64,000 bases of DNA, taken from Fusarium oxysporum f. sp. lycopersici 4287 (lineage: Eukaryota > Ascomycota > Sordariomycetes > Hypocreales > Nectriaceae). Position numbers and translations under genes: made by a program. Location of the stretch: assembly GCF_000149955.1 (NCBI RefSeq), contig NC_030987.1, positions 1,024,003 through 1,088,002 of the forward strand, given 5' to 3'. Shown in pieces: positions 1 through 11,373 of this stretch (position 1 is its first letter; every line of letters starts with the position of its first letter). The notes beneath the pieces were generated by a model. It was not told where the DNA came from. It made no database searches and saw only the letters and a list, made by a program, of their open reading frames with translations.

Positions 1-82
1 CATTTGGATGTCTATGACACACTCCTCAGATAACGCTGTCTAATTAAATACATAATTTTCGTGTCTGAACAAGAGTCTATCG

Positions 83-3000
83 CTAAAAACCCAATTCATC
101 TCCTACAACCTCCAAAGCCTCTCTCAAAAGGCTACCAACCTTCTCGTCACCAACTACACCAGATGCTCGTACAATAAGAGGATATAATCTCAACAAATGC
201 TTTCTCTCATCACTCTCAATATTATCCAATTCTGGAATGGCGCTCTTGTCGCTCTTCAACTCGACCAGCCTCTGTAGAATCCACAATAATTCCCTTCGCT
301 GGCTTAGGGGTTGGGGCATCTTGCCTCGCAGAGGTTGATCAGCGATGTAAGCCCTCAGTGTCAACGCACACCGAAGAATGAGGAATGGTGCAGCTGTACT
401 GGCAATGCGGGCGTGAAGAGTAATAGGTGACTCGGCAAACTGGCTATGCCTTGGATCTGGTGATTTGGGTGTTGGGGGTTGGATGACAATTGTTGGCTCA
501 TCTTTAGCAGCAACCAAACCAAACAGCACTTCACAAGCGACATAAGCCATCTTCACACGCCTGGTCGGCAAAACCGATACTGTTCGCCCTGCACGAGGAG
601 CATAGAGGGCTGATAAGCCCTTCTCGTGTGTGCCGTTGATGATCGACTCTTCATCTGGCGAGGGGGCATGAATTACTGAAGTCTTGAAAAGGCTTTCGGC
701 GTAAGCCTTGCGAGCCTTCTCAGAAACAGCTGCGGCTCCAAGTGCGGGAGTAATGAGTTCTCGCAGCTTGTGGAAAGATGCAATGTCGAACTCTTCGTCG
801 CCTGCGAAGTCGGTACCTGGAGGAGCAACACTACAATCCGCGCTCATGACACCATCAGCAATGGCGACGATCGTGGTCCAGATATTCTGGGCAACTCCGT
901 TTGGCAGCTCGAGGCTGGTGATCTGCGACAGAGTCGCTTCTAGGATGGTAAGTGCTGTAGATGTAGCTAGCCTCCATGGTTGCGTGGATTTCGTTATCGT
1001 AGGGAAACCGTATTTTAACTCAATGGGTTTGCATAAAGCCTTCAAAGCCTCAGAGAAGGAGTTGCTGCGGTAGATGTCTGAGTCCTTCGAGTGCTCAAGA
1101 ATAAGCTTCTCGAGTGTCTTCATGCTCACCTTTGAAAGCGCAATGTACGTACGTTTAGATCCTGGCTTTGAGAAGTTGGCCTGCATAAAAGGCAAGACCA
1201 GAAAATCCGCAACTTGAGTAATCATGGCCGATGGCGCTCCTTCAACATCTGTTCGAATCATTTGGACAGCTTCGAGAATATGTGCCTGTAAAGGCGTCAC
1301 ATATTCGATATCTTGGACGTAATTGCCAACTGAGGCTTCGTCCAAAGTCTCTCGAAGAAGTGTCAGAATTCTACCAACTCGTTTCACTTCAAGATCTTCC
1401 TGTACAAGTCGATAGATCTCTGTCAAGGCAGATACATATGCAATGAGGCAATTCTGGTTGTCTTCAGCCTTTTCATCAACAGGCTTAGAGGTCGGAACTC
1501 CTCTTGCCCACAGATCCCACGCAATATCGATCGCTGTTTTGCTGAAGACAGAGTTGCCCTCAGTGGTCGTCTGAGACAGAATATGAGCAAGCGCTTTGAA
1601 GGTTGCGGTGTTGATATCAAGGACTTGAAAGTCAAGTAGGGTGGTGAGATGAGAAAGTAACTCTTGCCATAGGTGATCGAATGAGGGGTGGCCAGTAAGA
1701 ATATCAAGGTAATTAGCGAGGAGGCTGGAGATGCCGTTGAGAACAACAACGGCCGTCTCAGTCCACTCAGCCCGGTCACTGTCCTCGGCATCTTCTTCCT
1801 CATCCGACTGTAGAACTTTGATCTCCTGCTCGATCGATGACAAGAGCTTAAAGACAACCGACTTGACACATATCGACCAAGACTCAGGGCTGAGTCGATC
1901 ACCGTAGGCATCAAAGATCCTGAGCAAAGTCTGAATTGCACTGTTGCGAAGCTCAAGTCTGTCATCAGTGGTAACATTGGTCAGTCGCAGCAGAAGCAAC
2001 ATCCACAATGCTGCATCAGAGCTCTTATGGTCATGATCAGCTGCCATCTTTTCCAGATCAGAAAGCTCAGTGTTTTGCATCATGTCTGCAGTGATGGCGA
2101 GAGACTCATTCTTCGCTGAGAGAAAGTCTGACAGCACCCAGAAAAACGTCACCGTCTAAAGAGAATTAGTATTATTTACCCTCACAAAGTTACTAGCAAC
2201 TTACAGTCAAAGCGATATTGAGATCATCATCTTGTGAGCAGAACTTGTACAGATTGTCCACCAGGATCAAGAAGCATGAGTTTGGTAGCGACGCTAGGAA
2301 GTCTGAGCAAATTAGTTGGAGAGAGTTGAAAGAAGACCTAATAAGTCTTGCTGATCGGGTGTCAAGAAGAATGGGGTTGGCCACTGAGCCGCGGCGGTAA
2401 GCAGGATCGAATTCCCTGGTAATAAAGATGGTGCCAATGATCTCGAAGGCTATGTCCCAACCCTTGACCAATGTTTCTCCATTGCCCTCAATGATGCTTT
2501 GAAGACCATCGAGGATGATTTTGTGAATATCGATATCTGTTGAATGACTAGCAAGGGAAACTTCTCGGTCACCTTTGAGGAGAGGCGCCAGTGACCTACG
2601 GAGGGCCTCAAAGAACCGGAGCTGAATCTCCCCGCGAGCCTCCTCCGGCAGGGAAGAGGTGACATTGGCAGCCTCCAGGACTAGTTTCACAAGAATGTCT
2701 GCTGCCCTGGTTCTGACAGATGAGTTCATGGAAGAAGAGGTGAGAGTGTCAATCAGCTCATTAGTCAACACGTCCCAACCAGATTCTTCTGGGCTGTACT
2801 CCAATAATCTCTCAATGTTGATTGTGGCAAGCTCGCCAAGCTTAGCAAGTGCGAATTGATCTTCTTGAGTTGACCCAGAACTCATTTGCTGACCAGAAAA
2901 CCTACGGCCCTGTACAACGGGAGCCTTGAGCTGTTGACCATCAGACGGTGTCTGCGGCTGAGTGGTGATCTCAGGCTGCTCAACTGGCTTCTGTGTCAAC

Positions 3001-5392
3001 AAACTACAGACTGCTGCTACCACTTTCAGGAATGACTCATTGGGAAAGTCAACCGTGCTCTCAATAAGTCTGGATGCCGCTGTTTCCACCGCACGAACCT
3101 CGGAGCCGAAGTTGGCCATCAACGTTGCAGCTTCACTGTCACCACCTGCATCCGGTCCTCGGTTCATAGTTGGTGTTCTGCCAGGAGACTTTCCGCTTAC
3201 AAAAAGTACAAAGTCAGCCTGTTGAAGTGTCTCCAGAATGATACTCCAAGCTCCTGCCAAAGTTGGACCCAGCGCTATGCCCAAGTTCAGAAGTGCCCGA
3301 AGACATAGCAAGTTTCGAGTATTCAAAGAAGCGACAGAAGCATCAAATGAGGCCTGTCGTCCTTTGTCGGCCGTGGGGGTGGTGGGTGTCAGGCTATCAA
3401 CGCTCAGAAGGCCTCGGGCGTTGCTAAAGAGACTGCCGTCGGTCGGTGTGCTTGGTGTTTGTGGTCGAGGTTGGCCAGCATTGACACAAGCTGTGAGAAC
3501 ATTAGGTGGGACGGCGGCTTTGCCCAAAGTTGTAAGGAAAGCATCCCGAGGAGTCGATAATTGTAACAACCCAGCAACGTGAGCAAATCGTTGGAAGGCA
3601 CGGACTAGTCCATGGTAGTATTCGGAATCGAGTGCAGCGTATAAGAAGGTAGAGCAGGTCGCAAGAATTGCAGGCCAGCACTCCTCAACGATTGTAGCAC
3701 AGATCCTGACTTCGGAATGAAGAGGATGGTCCTCTAAGGAGAGCGGGTTTAGGGGAACTGGGTTCTTCTTAAAAGATGCCGACCTTTCCATCTTCCCTCT
3801 GGGTGGTGTACTCTCTTGCTCAGACGGCGGTGCAGGTGAATCGCGACCAAATTCTTGTCGAGAGGTTCTTTTTCGGTTCCTCGTTTCATTTGGAACTGTG
3901 AGAGGTAGTATGAACTTGGCAAGACCGTCAGATACAGACGATATACAAGCCAACACCAAGCTGTAGAGATAAGACTCTGGTATAGTAGGTGCCTCCGTCT
4001 TATCGAGCTGATCGATACAAGGAACCCGAACTGAGCTGAATTGGGTGCTGATACCCGTTGTTGTCGTCTCTGCACCAACTGGCCCTGTCATCAGACCTGT
4101 CATGCCACTCGCTTCAGCAATGGCTTGTTCAGAAGAGCCATTTGTGCTCGAGCTAGTTGTAGGGAGTGACGATGAATGTCCGAGTCCAATTACAGCAGGT
4201 TTTTCTGTGCTTAAGCGCACGAAAGTGGCAATCAAGGGCTTAAGGACATCCTTCTCTCCTTCTTTAGCATCAAACATTGCGTAGATTCGTCTGAGCAGGG
4301 CATGGTCTGCAAAGATTCCACGGAAAACTTCCATACACAGTGCTCTCTTCCAGACGGTTTCATCTTGATCGAGAATTTGTGTCAGAACAGTCAGCGCCTC
4401 ACCGCATTCTGATGGCAAAATGACGATGTGCCTACGCAGCATAGTGTACAGAATGCGCACCAGGCGTACTGTGGTCGCGAAGTTCGGTTTCCCCTTCAAG
4501 GCCCCAATGATGAGTGGCATTACTCTGCTTCGTAAAATCTGAGCCTGCTCGGGGTGGTTACTGAAGACGGTGGCATGATTTGTGATGACGGATTCAATGA
4601 GTTCCAGGCCGAAAGTCTGTGGAAGCCCCGAAACGCGGATGAATTCTGGTCTCTGGTTTTCGGTCATAAGGCATAGATCGTTGAAAATACGGTAGGCATC
4701 GGTAGCTGCAGGATGGTTTTCTGAATATTCAGCATCATTTGCCGTAGGCGTATCGCCTGCTTTCTTGTCTTCAGCGACAACTTTGTCAAACACAGACACG
4801 ACCAGTTGCTGTAGCGTCGCTGCTGATGTATGGTTCACAATGGCATTTTTGCTACTTTGGAGAGTAAAGCAAATGTTCAATGTCGTCACCAACAAGTTTC
4901 CTTTAAGATCTGATGCATAATTTTGAACAAGTGAGGGTAGCGCTTGCAAGATCTTGAGCTGCACATCCAGACCAGCTGAGGTAGCTTGCATCAAGGCCTC
5001 CAGCACTTGGTTCAGCTTTGACCGCGGAAGAGCTTGCGCAACGATGAGACGTTGAAGACAGACAATAGCGATGGCGGTAAACTTGGCATTTTTGGTACCA
5101 CATGCGATAATGAATGGGTTAACAAAGTTGGGCTTTTGAGATAGCTCTGTCTCGAGTCAGATATAGCTTCCACTAACAGGGGGTAGCTTGCGGACCTTCA
5201 GGTGCTGTTTGTTCAGAAGGATTTCTCAAGTTTTTCAGCTCTTCTAACGATTTCTCCGCGGCCTGTATTCATCATAAGCTAATATTCTTCATGGCGATGA
5301 ATAAAGCGGCTCACTTGTCGCAAATCATTATGTTTCCTCTTGCTCTCCTGGATGAGATTGGCCAGCTCCGTGGCAAGGAGTTGCGTCGTCAT
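83..5392 (-). CDS. MON2: MON2-like trafficking scaffold protein (Sec7/BIG-related)
   Basis: This gene encodes a 1719-residue alpha-solenoid protein of the MON2 family, relatives of the large Arf-GEFs that lack the Sec7 catalytic domain and act at the trans-Golgi/endosome with DOP1 and the Neo1-type flippase (family knowledge). Four exons are read on the minus strand: 5392-5315, 5262-5196, 5146-2205 and 2155-83. The introns are 52, 49 and 50 nt; the second has a weak GTCCGC donor. The start was chosen because it opens a MON2-like N-terminus (MTTQLLATELANL) in phase with the rest. The N-terminal third (DCB/HUS-like) is followed by Ser/Thr-rich loops and a long helical C-terminal half. The length fits the family. 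No catalytic motif is expected or seen. Recognition is by overall sequence character, not by a search. Confidence 0.88.
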
Positions 5393-6389
5393 CTTGGGCA
5401 ATCCGCGCGAGTTCTCAGCTCAGAACAGAGCATGTGAGTTCTCTGCAGGTCCATGCAGCTGAAGAGCCCAAATTTTCTTGTTGTTCGATGATGTATCTCT
5501 CTTTACGATGCGTTGATGCTGGTAGGCAGTGATGTGTCCCTTGTAGATGAGGCGGCAGAATTATTCACCGCCTGCTATTCACGTGGGGCTTTGGAAGAGC
5601 GACCCTTGCAATCATGCAAAGATGCGCCTCCATCATGACTTCTTCAGAATCTTGTTAGAACTTGTTCATTTTCATATGGTTTGCTATTTTCTTCTCCTAT
5701 GGAATTTTGTACAATACAGTGCAATTACCTTTCGAGTACTGAAAATTCGCTGCTACTCCAATTTGAACGGTGGTTCAAGCATCTCCATCAAACACCATCT
5801 CTAAGAAGCCCAACAGACCTCATAACCACAAATGGAAACAGGGCTCATTGTAAGGAAAGGATTTCCTCGTCAAAACAGATAACCTGCCGTATCTATCGCC
5901 TTCAAAGTAACTTTGTCCCAAGACACTGGCAGGCCTCGTAAAGCATCCCGCAAGAACCCTTCAATAGCTAAATCTTGAGATTCTTTACAAGTTCTTTACT
6001 CAGTATCATGATTCAAGTCGATGGATCGATTGAATACTAAAACTCAACTCATACGTACTACTAAATGGTTGAACAGAAGGAAACCTGCAGTCAATCCAAG
6101 TTCGTGCGGAACAGAACTGCATGTGCGTGGAGCCAATATCGCACATGCATCTGAACATAGGATCCAGCTTCTAGCAAATTCGTGCAACATATAGTCTAGT
6201 AAATCTCTTTTTGTGGGTTTTGGAAGTTTTACCCAAATGACTGAAAATCCGACTTGGCCCAAGCCTCAGTTCTAATAGAAGGACGCCGCTTGCTGGCTGT
6301 TAGTTCGCAACTGCGGCTTCATCGAAACGACCAAACCTACCAACTCCATAACCTTGTTTTTTCACCTTGCTTTCTAGTATCTAAGGACT
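5393..6389. other. Intergenic, MON2 promoter side
   Basis: About 1 kb between the MON2 start and the 3' end of the pyrophosphokinase gene, both on the minus strand. It must hold the MON2 promoter and the 3' UTR of the neighbour. Short ORFs here have no recognisable product. No clear TATA element, repeat or RNA gene was seen. Confidence 0.6.
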
Positions 6390-7716
6390 TTAAACGGGGA
6401 CGTTGTTGAAGAGGTAAGACACGGATTCTCCGTTATGAGTTCGTCGAATAGCCTGAGTATTTGGTCAGTACCAGAACGCGCCTGCAAGATGCGATGTATC
6501 ATACCTCAGCAAGTGTTCCGGACACATCAATGACCTTGAGCTTGGGGCATCGCTCAATCTTGTCACCCACTATTGAAGTTAGCAAACCGCGTGAACACGC
6601 AACACGCGCACAAGCGCATGCACAAAACTGGGTTTAAAGCTTACGAGGAACAGCTGGGAAAGGTTAGCAAAGGTCTTTGAGATGCACATGTTGGGTTACT
6701 TACTGTTGGTGACAACGAGACCAGAGAGGCATGAGTTGTTAATGGTATCGATGGCCTTACCACTCAGAATACCGTGAGTAACAATCGCATACACCTCCCT
6801 GGCGCCGTGCTCATTGACTGTGGCAGCAGCCTTGGCGAGCTATAATGAGATTAGATTGTGTCACTTACAAGAGGTTACGCATAACTTACAGTGCCACAGG
6901 TGTCGGCCATGTCGTCAACAAGAATGGCGACCTTGTCGCTGACATCGCCGACAAGAACCATGCGACCAACAACGTTAGGTCGGGGTCGCTCCTTGTGGAT
7001 GAGAGCGAAACCGGTGTTCAGGCGGTCAGCAAGAGATGTAGCACGCTTGGCTCCACCGGCATCGGGAGAAACGATGACACAGTTGTCGACACTGAGGTTC
7101 TCGCGGATCCAGCGAAGGACGGAAGGTTCAGCGTAGAGGTTGTCCACGGGGACGTTGAAGAAGCCCTGAATTTGCGAGGCGTGAAGATCCATTGTGATAA
7201 CATGATTCTGAGTCATGGTCAGTAGGTTGTCAAACATCATATTAGTGAAACACGTACGCAACCAGAAACCTGGAGCATGTTTGCAATCAGCTTAGCACTG
7301 ATAGGAGCTCGTGATTTGTCCTTCTTGTCCTGTCGCGCATAAGGAAAGCTGGGAATAACAGCAGTGATCCGTCTGGCCGAGGCAGTTCGACAAGCATGAA
7401 TCATGATGAGCAACTCCATGAGACCATCGTTAACATCTCCAGGAGCAGTAGACTGAAGAATAAACACGTCCTCGTCACGAACAGACTCTCCGATAGAAAC
7501 ACTAGTCTCTCGGTTGGAGTAGTTCAAGCTCATAGTGTTTGCGATATCAATGCCGAGTCTGAGATATATCAGCAACTTGCACCCTCAGTTACAGGCGCAG
7601 CGTCACCGCCAGAGATTGCGGGAGGAGCGCAAAATGATGATAACATACCGACTGGCGACCTTGGCACTGATCTCCGGGTGGGAGCTCCCCGAGATGAGTT
7701 TGATTTCGTTCGCCAT
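6390..7716 (-). CDS. PRS: Ribose-phosphate pyrophosphokinase (PRPP synthetase)
   Basis: The enzyme makes 5-phosphoribosyl-1-pyrophosphate from ribose 5-phosphate and ATP, feeding purine, pyrimidine, His, Trp and NAD synthesis; it acts in the cytosol as a hetero-oligomer. Seven exons give 319 residues, the usual length: 7716-7649, 7558-7258, 7207-6890, 6839-6704, 6653-6645, 6569-6505 and 6452-6390. Visible motifs are the Mg/ATP segment [12 protein letters not shown] (about residues 129-140) and the PRPP-binding loop ending [10 protein letters not shown] (about 220-229). The C-terminus reads [13 protein letters not shown]. Exon 5 is only 9 nt; it supplies part of the TNTVPLGDK junction and is flanked by two introns that each contain a GCTAAC branch site. 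The protein is closest in character to the short yeast-type subunits (PRS2/3/4); which paralogue it is cannot be told here. Confidence 0.95.
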
Positions 7717-8783
7717 TTGGTCCAACATTGTCAAAGAAGGGAAGAGAAAAGAGCGGGGCGAAGAATTTTTGGCGGCGAGGAATAAATAACCGTGAGCGCA
7801 ACGCCTCGGTCAGGATCGGGAAGTTCAGGTATGTGATTCAGGTCGATGATCAACGCCGGGGATAGGCTGAACGTGATGCACAAAAGAAGAAGAGGTTTGT
7901 TAGGACCAGAAGGAAGATCAAATAGCCTCTGACTAAGATCAAAAGTCAACAATGCGGTTCAAAGTTTTCCATCTTCGGGTGTCGAGTTGTGGAGCAGTCG
8001 GGAGCTAGAATACTTTGTATGCCAAAAGGCTAAAGGTGCTGGGTCATGTGATTGATGTCGTCTTCATCGCTTTTGATTGAGCTGAATTCGAAGTAGATTT
8101 ACAGAGGCTGAACTCTAAAATGTGTATGGACTCAAGGTGTAGAGGTCATGATGAGCAAAACTAGACATAACCGTCAGCTGCTCTCGGGGTCCAAGAAATA
8201 TTCAAGACAAGAGACTTGATATTTGATGGTGAAATTGTACCAGTCCCGATAACAATATGCCGGGGTTATAACTGGGGAAGAGTATAATCTTTTGGCATTA
8301 TTATGATGTGATTTATGACATGATAACTCTCGAACTCGACGAGAAATGACAGCTTCAAATAAGTCGAACAATTCTCCGAATTCCATTCCACGCTCTCAAC
8401 TCCTCAATACAATCAATTCGACGTCATCTCAGCTCTTATCACTCCGCGTCTATAAAGACAAAGAACTGCCCCTCGCCCCCTCTATTACCGGCTTGCACCG
8501 GAACCTTACCAGGATAAAACTGGAGCAGACTCGAGTTGCTTTCTTTCTTTAGTCGTCGCCCCAGTCAGACCCTTCCGAGAGCATCATTTGTCAAATCGCA
8601 CGACTGATCTTAACTAAGCAATCTTCAACTCGACGACTGATTTACGACTTACGATTTTTATATTCGAACGACCGACCATTACACTCCAATCGAGCAGCCA
8701 CTTCCTCTCTACGTACTCTCGAGACCATCGCATCAAACAGAAAAGCGCCACGTGATCCCGCATCTCGTTGAACCAGTGATTTG
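7717..8783. other. Divergent promoter region
   Basis: About 1.07 kb separates the start of the pyrophosphokinase (minus) from the start of the HFCD fusion gene (plus), so both promoters lie here. CT-rich tracts occur shortly upstream of the plus gene (about 8460-8760). A 68-codon ORF at 8346-8552 looks like chance. No RNA gene or repeat was recognised. Confidence 0.55.
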
Positions 8784-10646
8784 ATGCCCCGTCACAACCT
8801 TTCGCCTTCAAACTTCACCGCTTGCCCTCCTCATCTATCTCATGCAAACCATGTTGGATCCGGGCCATCTTCCAGCATGGCACACCATCATTCCTTTTCG
8901 CCGCGGCTGAGTCCCGCTCTTGCTTCTACCTCGTCTCTCCACGATATGGCCCGCAACCGAAAACTCCGCCTTCTCGTCGCCGCCACTGGACCCCGCGATA
9001 CGTCCTGGGCGCAAGCGCTCGTCGTGCGCCTCTCGAAAAATCCACAGATTGAAGCTCGAGCGATTGTCGACGATGTAGTCCCGCGATTGACACAAACGAT
9101 AATTGTTATGCAAAACCGGGGATTGGCTATGGGAGCGGGCGATCGGGCCGACGATATCGAATTCTATCGGCAACAAGCATTCGAACTAGTAGAGTGGGCA
9201 GATCTGATGGTCTGCGTACCACTTGATGCAGACAGCATCGCAAAGATGCTAGCAGGCGTTACAGATACATTCCTCGGCGAAGTGCTCAGAGGATGGGATA
9301 CACAAAAGAGCATTGTCTTGGTCCCCGGCATGAGCACACATATGTGGTCAAACCCAATGACCAAGAAGCACTTGAGTAAATTGCATCGGAAATGGAATTG
9401 GATACGCGTGGTGACGCCGATATTATGGCATTACGAAGGATCGCCAAACCCGAAACGAGTACCTAACTGGAACGGTTTTAACGAAGTGCTGGGCATTATA
9501 AAGAACCAAGCCGACTTGCTAGGATTGGGAAGAGATGTTGAGGTCGCCACCGGAATGGCAATGACTGATAATGCGGACGTAACAGTCCAATCCAAGCTAC
9601 CGCCGGAAATTTGGACTATCATCCTCGATTATGCAGGAGACTGGGAACTTGCCAAGGCTCTAGGAATGTACACCAACCTACCGATGCCCTCACCGTGGAC
9701 AAGTCAGCCCAGAGACCGTAACGATCCGTTGAAGGTGTACGAGCACGAGCTCGAGTGGACAGTTCTGACATGCAACTCCGCGGCGATATGTAAGAAGATA
9801 TCGCAATCTCCACCAGAATTCCACGATATATCAGCACTGGTTATTAAACTAGTGATCAAATTCGGTCTCATTGACGTGTTGGCGTATATGGAAGCCAACC
9901 GACCTGATCTTTTTAAAGCATTTGATGGAACGACGTTACCAACCAAAGCCTCCGCTTATTATCCACGTACTGATGTGCTGGACTACTGGAAACAGAGCGC
10001 ATGGTTCAGAGATCGTCATGTATATGACGCAGAAGCTGTCGACGGCGCCTCTAAGTTTGGGCATGTTCGTGTTTTAGATTGGTGGTGGCGTCGGTCTGGA
10101 TTGATGATGCGTTATACAGAGTCCGCGCTGGAGCAAGCTAGCGGGAATGGACATCTCTTGGTTCTCGAGTGGTGGCGCGATGCAGCAGCACAGGACGACA
10201 AGGTCGTTCTACGACCGGGCCGGTCACTATTATGGGCAACACAACATGGACAAGCTGATGTGTTGCGGTGGTGGGACGCTTCAGGTATCCCTGCTGCTCA
10301 TGGTGACAGCGTCGCCAAGATGGCAAGCCGCTGGGGCCAAGTCGAGGTCTTAGAAACCTGGAGACGGCTGAAAGGAGATGACAAGCTCGTGTTTGACGCC
10401 GAGGTTCTCGTTTCACCGACCATATTCAAGCACTTAGCTGTGCTCGAGTGGTGGCGTAACTTTGCTCATGGAGAGCTCGAGGGTATGGAGGGTCGAAAGC
10501 AGATGGTAGAATTCCGGACGTGCAACATCGAAGAGGCTCTTGAGGACAGCATAGGAGATCAGAGTGCAGTTCGACGATGGTGGACACAGAACGGGCTGAA
10601 TCTAGGGCTGCGAGACGAAGAGTGGCTCAAGACGCGGTATCTTTAG
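8784..10646 (+). CDS. HFCD flavoprotein-fold / F-box-like / WW-ankyrin-like repeat protein
   Basis: A single exon encodes 620 residues from the first in-frame ATG. Residues about 58-250 resemble the Hal3/PPC decarboxylase flavoprotein fold: an early LLVAATG strand, EWADLMVCVPLDADSIAKM, then PGMSTHMWSNPMTKKHL, which aligns with the family PxMNxxMW motif but has Ser where Asn is catalytic. The His before the EWAD-type strand is not evident either. Residues about 270-292 (LPPEIWTIILDYAGDWELAKALG) look F-box-like. From about residue 400, repeats carry VLDWWW, VLEWWR, VLRWW, VLETWRR, VLEWWR and RRWW cores, like the divergent ankyrin-type repeats of fungal proteins. Inference: a flavin- or ligand-binding regulatory adaptor without decarboxylase activity. 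Its biological role is not known to me. Confidence 0.8.
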   Translation: MPRHNLSPSNFTACPPHLSHANHVGSGPSSSMAHHHSFSPRLSPALASTSSLHDMARNRKLRLLVAATGPRDTSWAQALVVRLSKNPQIEARAIVDDVVPRLTQTIIVMQNRGLAMGAGDRADDIEFYRQQAFELVEWADLMVCVPLDADSIAKMLAGVTDTFLGEVLRGWDTQKSIVLVPGMSTHMWSNPMTKKHLSKLHRKWNWIRVVTPILWHYEGSPNPKRVPNWNGFNEVLGIIKNQADLLGLGRDVEVATGMAMTDNADVTVQSKLPPEIWTIILDYAGDWELAKALGMYTNLPMPSPWTSQPRDRNDPLKVYEHELEWTVLTCNSAAICKKISQSPPEFHDISALVIKLVIKFGLIDVLAYMEANRPDLFKAFDGTTLPTKASAYYPRTDVLDYWKQSAWFRDRHVYDAEAVDGASKFGHVRVLDWWWRRSGLMMRYTESALEQASGNGHLLVLEWWRDAAAQDDKVVLRPGRSLLWATQHGQADVLRWWDASGIPAAHGDSVAKMASRWGQVEVLETWRRLKGDDKLVFDAEVLVSPTIFKHLAVLEWWRNFAHGELEGMEGRKQMVEFRTCNIEEALEDSIGDQSAVRRWWTQNGLNLGLRDEEWLKTRYL

Positions 10647-11361
10647 AGCACACCTAGACCGCTGAGACCCAAACGGCCACGACTACGCCACAACCCAAGG
10701 ATGGAGTACCAGCCCTGATTCCGGGGCATTGGGTCCAGAATAGGTGTAGCAGTTTAGATCCTTGCATGGCATTGATTGGCATTAAATGCATGTGCCGCAT
10801 GGTAGAGTAGGATCAATGGAGGTGCCGGCTAATGCTAGCATCGGGTAATGGTGATCATGTTGACGTTCCTGGCATTGGTACATATCTTGGAGCGCAGGCG
10901 TCATTTGACATTAGTTAAGGAGTCTTTTATTGAGACTGATTTATGTTATTGAGGCATACGGAGCGTTTCTTTTGATGAGGAAAAGGCAGGGTATGGGATA
11001 CAGGTTCGGGAAGACATGAAAGCGTGAACTGGAAATAAAATATCAAAAGTTGCGTCTGTGCAATTGGTTTGTGCGATTTGGTCAGAAGGAATTTGATGTG
11101 AAGTTTGTGATACCGACATGTCTACTTGCCATGTCTCTTCAATACTCCTTTTTCTTCAGAGGCAATTATTGATCGTGAGAGTATCTATCGACAGCACCCC
11201 AGCAATCGATCACATTAGATACGTATCCATGATTCAGCATCGACAGTAATCAGACGAGCTTCTGTGCCTATCATCTTGGCATCAACCGCCAAGATGAAGC
11301 TGATATCTGGGGGTGGATCCTCATGTTGAAGACGTCTGATGCCGAAAAATCAGTCTCGTCG

Positions 11362-11373
11362 ACCGGGCCGGTT
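11362..11373. promoter_or_regulatory. Everted CCG repeat (candidate Zn2Cys6 site), copy 1
   Basis: The sequence ACCGGGCCGGTT contains CCG-GGC-CGG, an everted triplet pair with 3-nt spacing, the type of site bound by fungal Zn(II)2Cys6 dimers. The factor is unknown. Confidence 0.35.

Noticed and set aside
8346..8552. 68-codon ORF in the PRS/HFCD promoter
   Set aside because: Low-complexity Ser/Asn-rich sequence in a divergent promoter. A uORF is possible but unsupported.
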